Shown here piece after piece: positions 55,958 to 64,000 of a stretch of 64,000 bases of DNA; position 1 is the stretch's first letter, and the number at the start of each line of letters is the position of its first letter. The notes under the pieces are model-generated. The model did not search any database. It was not told where the DNA came from and saw only the letters and a list, made by a program, of their open reading frames with translations. The translations under genes were made by a program, and so were the position numbers. This DNA comes from Vicinamibacterales bacterium (GTDB taxonomy: Bacteria; Acidobacteriota; Vicinamibacteria; Vicinamibacterales; UBA8438): contig CATQHX010000010.1 of assembly GCA_958296065.1 (NCBI GenBank), forward strand, positions 186,001 to 250,000, written 5' to 3'.

Positions 55958-58255
55958 ATGCAGCGCATACACTCGGTCGCCGTGCTGGGAGCAGGGGTCA
56001 TGGGGGCCCAGATCGCGGCACACGCCGCCAACGCGGGACTCTCCGTCCTCCTGCTCGATCTCGACGCCGCCACCGCCCGCGACGGGCTGAGGCGTGCGCG
56101 CAAGCTGAAGCCCGACCCGTTCTTCACACCCGGGACGGCGGGGCGCATCGCCACGGGCGGGTTCGACAACGAGCTGGCTCGGATCGCCGAGTGCGACTGG
56201 GTCGTCGAGGCGGTCGTCGAGCGTCTGGACGTCAAGCAGGAGCTGCTGGCGCGGGTAGAGCCGCACCGGGCACCGAGCGCCGTCGTCAGTTCGAACACGT
56301 CGGGCATCCCTATCGCCAGCCTCGCGGCCGGACGCGGCGAGGCCTTCCGGCGCCACTGGCTCGGAACCCACTTCTTCAATCCGCCGCGGTACCTGCCGCT
56401 GCTCGAGATCGTTCCCACCGGCGACACGGACCCGGCGGTGGTCGACGCCATGGTGCGGTTCGGCGACCGTGCACTGGGAAAAGGGGTGGTGGTAGCGAAG
56501 GACACCCCGAACTTCATCGGCAACCGCATCGGCATGTTCGGCGTAACGCGGGTGCTGGAGCAGCTCGCGGGCGACGCTTTCACGATCGAGGAAATCGACG
56601 CGATGACCGGCCCCGCCATCGGCCGGCCCCGTTCGGCGACGTTCCGCACGCTCGACATCGCAGGGCTGGACATCCTGGCCCACGTGGCGGCCAACCTGGC
56701 TGAGCGCCTCGAGAACGCGGCGGAGCGCACCTCCTTCACGCTGCCCCGACTGGTCGCCGACATGGTCGAACGGGGCTGGATCGGGTCAAAGGCAGGCGCC
56801 GGCTTCTACCGGAAGCAGAAAGCGGCAGGAAGCAGCGAGATCCTGACGCTGGACCCGCGGACCATGGAGTACCGCGCCCGTCGGTCGCCGCGATTGCCGG
56901 CGCTCGACGCCGCCGCGGCCATCGACGACCACGGCGAGCGGATTCGGACGTTGTTCCGGGGAAAGGACCGCGTCGGCGAGTTCCTTCGCGCGACGCTCGC
57001 GCCCACATTGGTGTACGCCGCGGAGGTTGCCCCGGCAATCGCCCGCTCCATCGACGACATCGATCGCGCCATGCGGTGGGGCTTCGGCTGGGAGCTCGGT
57101 CCCTTCGAGCTCTGGGACGCCATCGGCGTCGACGCCGTGCTCGAAGCGGCAGGACGCGCCGACCCGCCGGCCCTGGTGCGCGACCTGCAGCGGCCGGCCG
57201 CGGCCGGCACCGCCCGCTTCCGCGAGGGCGCGTCGCCGCCACGGGCTCCCGATCTGCAGCTCCTGCGGCGGGCGAAGGACGACCGCCCACCGGTCAGGCG
57301 GAACGCCGGCGCCAGCCTTGTCGATCTCGGCGACGGCGTGCTCGGGCTGGAGTTCCACTCGAAGATGAATGCCATCGGCGGCGACACCGTCGCGATGATG
57401 AAGGCGGGTGTGGAAGAAGCATCCAGCAACTTCGAGGCGCTGGTCATCGGCAACGACGCGCCGGCGTTCTCCGCGGGCGCCAACCTCATGCTCCTGCTGC
57501 TCGAGGCGCAGGAGGAGAACTGGGACGAGATCGACCTGATGGTCCGCACCTTCCAGTCGGCCGTCCTCGGGCTGCGGTATGCCGGCGTGCCGGTCGTCGC
57601 CGCCCCGGCCGGCCTCGCTCTCGGCGGCGGCTGCGAGATTGTGCTGCACGCGGACCGCGTGCAGGCCGCGGCCGAAACCTACATGGGCCAAGTCGAAGTG
57701 GGCGCGGGCCTGATTCCGGCCGGCTGCGGAACGAAGGAGCTCCTGGCGCGGTTCACGGACCGCGCGCCGTCCGGCGCGGCCGACCCGCTGCCGTACATCC
57801 AGCGGGCGTTCGAGCTCATCGGATTCGGCAAGGTGTCCACGAGCGCCGGCGATGCCCGGCGCCTCGGACTGCTGCGCGGCACGGATGCGGTCACGATGAA
57901 CCGGGAACGCCTGCTCACCGATGCCAAGGCGGCGGCGCTGAACCTGGCGCGTGCCGGCTATCAGCCGCCTCCACCGCGGAACGATGTTCCCGTGGGCGGC
58001 GCCGGGGTCCGCGCGGCCCTGGATCTCGGGGTGCATCTCGCGTGGCGCGGGGGGCACATCAGCGACTACGACGCGCACATCGGACGGACGCTGTCCCGCA
58101 TCCTCGCGGGCGGCGATCTCCCGCACGCCGCGACGGTATCGGAGCAGCGGCTGCTCGATCTCGAACGTGAAGCGTTCCTGAGCCTGTGCGGCGAACGGAA
58201 GACACAGGAACGCATCGCTCACGTGCTCAAGACCGGAAAGCCCCTGAGGAACTGA
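55958..58255 (+). CDS. fadN: 3-hydroxyacyl-CoA dehydrogenase/enoyl-CoA hydratase (FadN-like)
   Basis: The 765-aa enzyme has an N-terminal NAD-dependent hydroxyacyl-CoA dehydrogenase: VAVLGAGVMGAQIAAHAANA (GxGxxG), VVEAVVERLDVKQELLARVE and HFFNPPRYLPLLEIVPT. The C-terminal part holds the crotonase fold: FSAGANLMLLLLEAQEENWD, LGGGCEIVLHADRVQAAAET and VEVGAGLIPAGCGTKELL. The dehydrogenase-first order and the following fadA/fadE genes match the FadN type known in Bacillus rather than FadB. It performs hydration and oxidation steps of fatty-acid beta-oxidation. Confidence 0.9.
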   Translation: MQRIHSVAVLGAGVMGAQIAAHAANAGLSVLLLDLDAATARDGLRRARKLKPDPFFTPGTAGRIATGGFDNELARIAECDWVVEAVVERLDVKQELLARVEPHRAPSAVVSSNTSGIPIASLAAGRGEAFRRHWLGTHFFNPPRYLPLLEIVPTGDTDPAVVDAMVRFGDRALGKGVVVAKDTPNFIGNRIGMFGVTRVLEQLAGDAFTIEEIDAMTGPAIGRPRSATFRTLDIAGLDILAHVAANLAERLENAAERTSFTLPRLVADMVERGWIGSKAGAGFYRKQKAAGSSEILTLDPRTMEYRARRSPRLPALDAAAAIDDHGERIRTLFRGKDRVGEFLRATLAPTLVYAAEVAPAIARSIDDIDRAMRWGFGWELGPFELWDAIGVDAVLEAAGRADPPALVRDLQRPAAAGTARFREGASPPRAPDLQLLRRAKDDRPPVRRNAGASLVDLGDGVLGLEFHSKMNAIGGDTVAMMKAGVEEASSNFEALVIGNDAPAFSAGANLMLLLLEAQEENWDEIDLMVRTFQSAVLGLRYAGVPVVAAPAGLALGGGCEIVLHADRVQAAAETYMGQVEVGAGLIPAGCGTKELLARFTDRAPSGAADPLPYIQRAFELIGFGKVSTSAGDARRLGLLRGTDAVTMNRERLLTDAKAAALNLARAGYQPPPPRNDVPVGGAGVRAALDLGVHLAWRGGHISDYDAHIGRTLSRILAGGDLPHAATVSEQRLLDLEREAFLSLCGERKTQERIAHVLKTGKPLRN

Positions 58256-59067
58256 TGACGGACCGCGGCGCCGGCCCGCCACTCGTGCTCGTCCCCGGCA
58301 TTCAGGGCCGCTGGGAATGGATGCAGCCCACGGTGGATGCCCTCGCGGCCCGCTGCCGCGTGATCACGGGCTCGCTGCCGGGCGAGGTCGGCTCCATCGC
58401 CGGCATGGATCCGGCGGTCGGGTTCGAGCGCTACATCGAATGGCTCGACGCCCTGCTCGAGCGCACCGGCGTCCGCGGTCCGGTATCGCTGTGCGGCGTT
58501 TCCTACGGCGGCTGGATCGCGTTGCACTACGCCGCGGCGCGCCCGGACCGCGTCACGACGCTGACCCTCGTCTCCACGCCGTCGCCCTCCTGGCAGCCGG
58601 GATGCAGGGTGAACCGGTACCTCGCGGCTCCCCGGCTGATGTCGCCGGTCTTCGCGCTCGGCTCGTGCTTCCGCATCTACCCGGAGATCGCAGCCGCCTT
58701 TCCGGCGCTCGGCGCGCGCACACGGGTCATCGCGAATCACTTGCGGCGAGTCCTGCGGTACCCCATCGCACCGACCTCGATGGCCGGGCGCGTGCGCCTG
58801 GCGGACCGCATCGACTTCGCCGCCGACTGTCCTCGCATCACGGCTCCTACCCAGGTCGTCACCGGCGAGCCGGAGCTCGACCGCGTCGTGGAGGTCGCAA
58901 GCACCCGGGAGTACCTGCGGGCCATCCCGGGCTCGCGCTACGATCGGCTAGACCGGACGGGACACATCGGGCTCATCACGCGGCCCGAGCGCTTCGCCGA
59001 CGTGGTGACCGCGTTTGTTCGTTCACACGCGGCGAGTGCCGCGGCGCAACTGCGGATTCCCGCATGA
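58255..59067 (+). CDS. Alpha/beta-hydrolase
   Basis: The 270-aa product starts in the TGATG overlap with fadN. The nucleophile elbow is GVSYGG (Ser about residue 84); VLVPGIQGRWEWM and a C-terminal RTGHIGLITRPERF supply the oxyanion region and the catalytic His. It lacks a signal peptide. Position within the beta-oxidation operon suggests acyl-CoA thioesterase or lipase-type activity on fatty-acyl compounds, but the substrate cannot be read from the sequence. Confidence 0.82.
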   Translation: MTDRGAGPPLVLVPGIQGRWEWMQPTVDALAARCRVITGSLPGEVGSIAGMDPAVGFERYIEWLDALLERTGVRGPVSLCGVSYGGWIALHYAAARPDRVTTLTLVSTPSPSWQPGCRVNRYLAAPRLMSPVFALGSCFRIYPEIAAAFPALGARTRVIANHLRRVLRYPIAPTSMAGRVRLADRIDFAADCPRITAPTQVVTGEPELDRVVEVASTREYLRAIPGSRYDRLDRTGHIGLITRPERFADVVTAFVRSHAASAAAQLRIPA

Positions 59068-59098
59068 TCGGCAAATCCAACGCAAGCGAGTCAAGACC

Positions 59099-60283
<1,185 letters not shown>

Positions 60284-60327
60284 ACGGGACTGGGCCGACC
60301 CGGGACCTTTCACACGACGAGGGAATC

Positions 60328-62100
60328 ATGACTACCACGGCAATCGGAACCGTCCCCCGCGGCGGCGAATGGCTGCTGGAATCGGCGCCGCCGGACAGCG
60401 TCTTCACGCCCGAGCGCATGACCGACGAGCATCGTCTCATTCAGCAGACGGCGCAGGAGTTCACGAACGAGGTCGCCGAGCACACCGACCAGCTCGAGAC
60501 GAAGGACTGGGATCTGACCCGGGAGCTGCTCAGGCGCGCCGGCGAGCTCGGGCTGCTGGCCACCGACGTGCCGGAGGCCTACGGCGGCCTGGCGCTCGAC
60601 AAGGCCAGCGCGGCCATCATCGCCGGTTGCCTTGGCCAGTGCGGCTCCTTCAGCGCCACCTACGGCGCGCATGCCAACCTCGCGATCCTGCCCATCCGGA
60701 TGTACGGCACCGAAGAGCAGAAGCAGCGCTACCTGCCGGACCTGGTGATCGGCGAGACCGTCGGGGCCTACTGCCTCAGCGAGGCGGGATCGGGCTCCGA
60801 CGCGCTCGGAGCCAAGGCGCGCGCGACGCGGCAGCCGGACGGCAGCTTCGTCCTCAACGGCGAGAAGATGTGGATCACGAACGGCGGGTTCGCCGACCTC
60901 TACATCGTCTTCGCGAAGGTGGACGGCGAGCACTTCACGGCGTTCATCGTCGAGCGCGGCTTCGACGGCGTCTCCACCGGCAAGGAAGAGCACAAGATGG
61001 GCCTGCACGGCTCGTCGACGACGCCGGTGATCCTGCAGGATGTGCGGGTGCCGGCCAACAACCTGCTGGGTGAGATCGGCAAGGGCCACAAGGTCGCCTT
61101 CAACGTGCTGAACTTCGGCCGCTTCAAGCTGGGCGCCTCGACGGCGGGCGGCGCACGCGGCGCCATCGGCGAAGCAGCCCGCTACGCGGCCAGCCGGCGG
61201 CAGTTCGGGCAGCCGATCGCCAGCTTCGGGGCGATCAAGCACAAGATCGGAGGAATGGTCGCCAGAACCTACGCGCTGGAGTCGATGGTCTTCCGCACCG
61301 TGGGTCTCATCGACGGAACGCTGGAGGCCACGGATCCCGGCGACGGCGGCGCCATGCTCCGCGCCCTCGAGGAGTACGCGGTCGAGTCGTCGATTCTCAA
61401 GGTGGCCGGCAGCGAGACCCTCCATGAGGTCCTCGACGAGAACGTGCAGATCCACGGCGGGAACGGGTTCGTCCGGGACTACCCGGCCGAGCGGCACTAC
61501 CGCGATTCGCGGGTGAACCGCATCTTCGAAGGGACGAACGAGATCAACCGGCTGCTCATCCCCGGCATGCTCGTCAAGCGCGCCGCCAAGGGCGACCTGC
61601 CGCTGATCCCGGCCGCAAAGAAGCTCCAGGACGAGATTCTGGCTCCGTCGGCGGCGGCCGCACCGCCCGACTCTCCGCTGGACGCCGCCGCGGCGACGGT
61701 CGGCATGTTCCGCAGGGTCGGACTGGCCGTCATCGGACTCGCCATGCAGACCTACGGGCAAAAGCTGAGCGAGCAGCAGGAAGTGCTTTCTTTCGCGGCC
61801 GACGCCGTCATCGACACCTATGCCGCCGACAGCGCGGTCGCCCGCGCGCAGGCCGCGACGACGACCGGGGCGACCGGCGCCGACCTGCAGTCCGACGCCG
61901 CCTCCTCGTACGTCAACGGGGCGGCCATGCGCATCGAATCTGCGGCCCGCTCCGCGTTCGCAGCCATGGCCGAGGGCGACACGCTGCGGACGCACCTCGC
62001 GGGATTGCGCCGCCTGCTCAAGGTGACGCCGATCAACGACGTGCGCATCCGGCGGCGGCTCTCGGAAGCGACGGTGGAACGCGGCGCCTACCCCGTATGA
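60328..62100 (+). CDS. fadE: Acyl-CoA dehydrogenase (FadE-like)
   Basis: The 590-aa flavoprotein carries the acyl-CoA dehydrogenase signatures: YCLSEAGSGSDALGAKARAT, KMWITNGGFADLYIVFAKV, SRRQFGQPIASFGAIKHKIG and NVQIHGGNGFVRDYPAERHY, then RIFEGTNEINRLLIPGMLVK, with Glu of EGTNEIN as the expected catalytic base position. The C-terminal extension (about 430-590) is like the longer FadE of Bacillus. It performs the first step of beta-oxidation. It ends the operon before a strong hairpin. Confidence 0.92.
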   Translation: MTTTAIGTVPRGGEWLLESAPPDSVFTPERMTDEHRLIQQTAQEFTNEVAEHTDQLETKDWDLTRELLRRAGELGLLATDVPEAYGGLALDKASAAIIAGCLGQCGSFSATYGAHANLAILPIRMYGTEEQKQRYLPDLVIGETVGAYCLSEAGSGSDALGAKARATRQPDGSFVLNGEKMWITNGGFADLYIVFAKVDGEHFTAFIVERGFDGVSTGKEEHKMGLHGSSTTPVILQDVRVPANNLLGEIGKGHKVAFNVLNFGRFKLGASTAGGARGAIGEAARYAASRRQFGQPIASFGAIKHKIGGMVARTYALESMVFRTVGLIDGTLEATDPGDGGAMLRALEEYAVESSILKVAGSETLHEVLDENVQIHGGNGFVRDYPAERHYRDSRVNRIFEGTNEINRLLIPGMLVKRAAKGDLPLIPAAKKLQDEILAPSAAAAPPDSPLDAAAATVGMFRRVGLAVIGLAMQTYGQKLSEQQEVLSFAADAVIDTYAADSAVARAQAATTTGATGADLQSDAASSYVNGAAMRIESAARSAFAAMAEGDTLRTHLAGLRRLLKVTPINDVRIRRRLSEATVERGAYPV

Positions 62101-62121
62101 CCCGCGGGTTCGGCGCCGTCC

Positions 62122-62162
62122 GGAGCCGGTGGCGCAAACCGGAGTTGGCTGCCACCGGCTCC
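62122..62162 (+). terminator. Terminator-like hairpin after fadE
   Basis: GGAGCCGGTGGC and GCCACCGGCTCC form a perfect 12-bp stem with a 17-base loop, 22 bases after the fadE stop. It plausibly ends the fad operon. Confidence 0.65.
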
Positions 62163-62314
62163 TGGACATTGGGGATATATTTGTAGGGCAGGCATGCTCG
62201 GGAGTCTGCGCCGTTGACCGCGGGCTCCTGGAGGGTTGGTTGGGGCGGACAGCGGAGCCGCAGGGCGCGGTTTCCGGGCTGCGAGGATCGAGGCCGGTGA
62301 GCAGACGCATCACG

Positions 62315-62989
62315 ATGCGCGTAACGGTTGGCCCGGGTGGAGGACTGTCTGCCGGGGCGCTGCTGGGCTCGCTCCTGCTGGCGGCGGCCTGCGGGCCGCC
62401 GGAGCCGGACGAGATCGACTACCTGGAGCAGCTTGTCGATGCCCGCGCCTACAAGGACGAGTTCCTGAAGAGCGACCCGGAGTCCTTCGTACCGCTCGAC
62501 AGACGCTCGTGGATGGTGCCGCTTCGCTACTACGACCCGGATCCGTCGTACCGCGTGCCCGCCAGGCTCGACATCGCCGACGACCAGCCGATCTTCGACA
62601 TCCCCACGTCGACCGGGCAGTTCCGCCGCATGCAGCGCATCGGCCACCTGGAATTCGTGCTCCACGGCGAGCCCCGCAGGCTCACGGCATTGCTTTCCGA
62701 GGAGGAGGGCCTGTTCGTGCCGTTCCGCGACGACACGAGCCGCAGCGAGACCTATCCGGCCGGACGCTACATCGACCTGCCGTTCAGTCCGACCGGCGTC
62801 TACGACCTCGACTTCAACCGCGCCTACCACCCGACGTGCTACTTCGACGAGCAGTACGACTGCCCGTTTCCTCCTCCGGAGAACCGACTCCCGACGGCGA
62901 TTCGCGCCGGTGAGAAACTGCCTCCCGAAGACGAGCGCCGGCTGCCGATCTTCGCTCCGGAACCGCCGGCCGACGCGCCGGGGCCATGA
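62315..62989 (+). CDS. DUF1684-family lipoprotein
   Basis: The 224-aa product starts at ATG 62315 and has a lipobox (SLLLAAACG). The sequence KDEFLKSDPESFVPLDRR, PLRYYDPDPSYRVPARLDIA, EEEGLFVPFRDDTSRSETYP, GRYIDLPF and NRAYHPTCYFDEQYDCPFPP plus AIRAGEK fit DUF1684 proteins from end to end. Function is unknown; a role at the cell envelope is suggested by the lipid anchor. It overlaps the next gene's start by ATGA. Confidence 0.85.
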   Translation: MRVTVGPGGGLSAGALLGSLLLAAACGPPEPDEIDYLEQLVDARAYKDEFLKSDPESFVPLDRRSWMVPLRYYDPDPSYRVPARLDIADDQPIFDIPTSTGQFRRMQRIGHLEFVLHGEPRRLTALLSEEEGLFVPFRDDTSRSETYPAGRYIDLPFSPTGVYDLDFNRAYHPTCYFDEQYDCPFPPPENRLPTAIRAGEKLPPEDERRLPIFAPEPPADAPGP

Positions 62990-63768
62990 GCCCGCCGGCA
63001 AGCCGGAATCCCGGCGAGCGGATCGCAAGCGCCGAGCCGCTGCTTGGCGTCGTCTTCGACTTCGACGGCGTCATCGCGGACACGGAGCGTCTCCACCTGC
63101 AGGCGTACCAGGATGTTCTGCGCGAGCGCGGGATGACTTTGTCCCGCGACGACTATCAGGCCCGCTATCTGGGATTCGACGATGTCGGCGTGTTCACCGC
63201 CATAGTGGCCGACCGCGGTTCTACCCTCGATCATGGCGAGCTGGACCGACTGATCGAAGCAAAGGGTCGGCGGTTCACGGCTCTGGTCGAAGCAGGCGAC
63301 GTCGTATTTCCGGACGCGCCGGCCTGCATCGAGAGGCTCGCCGCCGATCTCGTTCTGGGAATCGCCTCCGGAGCGCTTCACCAGGAGATCGAGGACATTC
63401 TGAATGCCGCCGGACTCCGCGACCATTTCTCCGCGATCGTCGCCGCCGACGACGTCGAGCACGCCAAGCCGGCGCCGGACGGCTATACCCGGGCGGTGGA
63501 ACTGCTGTGCGAGGCGCTCGGGCGCGCCCCGTCGCCGACCGGTTTCATTGCGATCGAGGACTCGCGCTGGGGCATCGAAGCCGCCGTCGCCGCCGGACTG
63601 CCTTGCATCGGCGTTGCGACGACCTACGGCGCCGACGAGCTGCCGGGGGCGGCCGTCGTCGTGCCGGGTCTGGCCGACATCGACCACCGCTCGCTGACCG
63701 CCGCGCAGCGCGGGGCGGCGGCACCGGTCGACGTACGCACGCCACCGGTGCACAATGGAGACCAGTGA
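62986..63768 (+). CDS. HAD-superfamily phosphatase (beta-phosphoglucomutase-like)
   Basis: The 260-aa protein has HAD motif I VVFDFDGVIADTE, motif II LGIASGA, and motif III/IV AKPAPDGY and AIEDSRWGIEAAVAAG. A cap domain spans about 35-100. It belongs to the CbbY/beta-phosphoglucomutase-like group, which acts on small sugar phosphates or similar. The start overlaps the DUF1684 stop, and the next gene starts at GTG inside its own stop, so the three are translationally coupled. Confidence 0.88.
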   Translation: MSPPASRNPGERIASAEPLLGVVFDFDGVIADTERLHLQAYQDVLRERGMTLSRDDYQARYLGFDDVGVFTAIVADRGSTLDHGELDRLIEAKGRRFTALVEAGDVVFPDAPACIERLAADLVLGIASGALHQEIEDILNAAGLRDHFSAIVAADDVEHAKPAPDGYTRAVELLCEALGRAPSPTGFIAIEDSRWGIEAAVAAGLPCIGVATTYGADELPGAAVVVPGLADIDHRSLTAAQRGAAAPVDVRTPPVHNGDQ

Positions 63769-64000
63769 CGAGCGTTGTCTCCGCGGACTTCATCCGGCGC
63801 TTTACCGAGGTCGCCAAGGCGCCTTCGCCCGATCTGGCGCCCGCCGCGCTGGCCATCGCGCGCATGGAGTATCCGCAGCTCGACGCATCGCGTTACCTGC
63901 GGACGCTCGACCGGATGGGCGACGACGCGGCGGACCGGCTCGCAACCCTCGGTGACGACGCGGACCTGCTGCGCCGCATCGCGGGAATCAGCACCTACCT
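63765..64000 (+). CDS. SirB1-family protein, N-terminal part (cut by window edge)
   Basis: Starts at GTG 63765 overlapping the HAD gene stop, and continues beyond base 64000. The first 78 residues (FIRRFTEVAKAPSPDLAPAA, LAIARMEYPQLDASRYLRTL, DRMGDDAADRLATL) fit the SirB1 N-terminal (transglutaminase-like) domain. The rest is not visible. Confidence 0.65.
   Translation, partial: MTSVVSADFIRRFTEVAKAPSPDLAPAALAIARMEYPQLDASRYLRTLDRMGDDAADRLATLGDDADLLRRIAGISTY

Overview
The window is high-GC bacterial DNA, densely coding at its two ends and littered with decayed mobile DNA in between. Secreted carboxypeptidase-regulatory/TPR proteins, a DUF1684 lipoprotein, many Ser/Thr kinases of one subfamily and a fadN-fadA-fadE type beta-oxidation operon suggest an Acidobacteriota-like organism (Vicinamibacteria would fit). 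That is inferred from gene content only; no rRNA, tRNA or ribosomal protein gene is present to settle it.

Layout. 1-1.3 kb: an IS91-type transposase cut by the window edge, with its companion tyrosine recombinase. 1.34-3.35 kb: a CTAG-flanked element carrying one 532-aa protein of unknown function, followed head to head by a 140-bp miniature relative. 3.3-5.9 kb: a two-gene operon of an unknown protein and a RecQ-type helicase, a possible defence pair. 6.2-12.4 kb: helicase, ISL3, IS1182 and SWIM-protein remnants around two low-GC orphan genes, ending in an array of three 140-bp miniature units and a nested 138-bp inverted-repeat element, all joined at CTAG. 12.5-14.6 kb: UvrD/PcrA helicase. 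15.4-16.7 kb: a HEPN protein. 16.8-17.6 kb: IS256 and resolvase fragments.

17.6-34.4 kb is the most interesting part: two convergent gene sets. The plus strand carries an ECF sigma factor and membrane anti-sigma candidate, a Ser/Thr kinase with a (GAC)18 poly-aspartate tract, a MotA/TolQ/ExbB channel protein, an FHA protein, a PP2C phosphatase, a coiled-coil FHA protein, a decayed vWA protein, a transmembrane kinase with three identical 72-aa repeats, and an intact vWA protein. The minus strand carries a kinase-Hsp70-TPR fusion, a small SF1 helicase and an unknown protein, with start/stop or longer overlaps. Together they read as a phosphorylation-controlled envelope-linked signalling or conflict system; I do not know a described system with this composition.

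34.4-43.5 kb is mostly decayed: a 204-bp tandem duplication after a ribbon-helix-helix gene, a recD2 pseudogene, two topA remnants, palindromes, and three small intact genes. 43.5-51.7 kb holds an outer-membrane gene truncated by IS21-type end repeats, a TlpA-like lipoprotein operon, an AlpA-like regulator, a SWIM zinc-finger protein, a secreted metzincin, a KOW-like protein and a P4-type integrase; AlpA and the integrase suggest an integrated island. 52-64 kb is ordinary chromosome: a secreted serine hydrolase, two regulatory-domain/TPR proteins, a TetR-controlled fatty-acid operon (fadN, hydrolase, fadA, fadE), and a chain of DUF1684 lipoprotein, HAD phosphatase and SirB1-type protein that runs off the edge.
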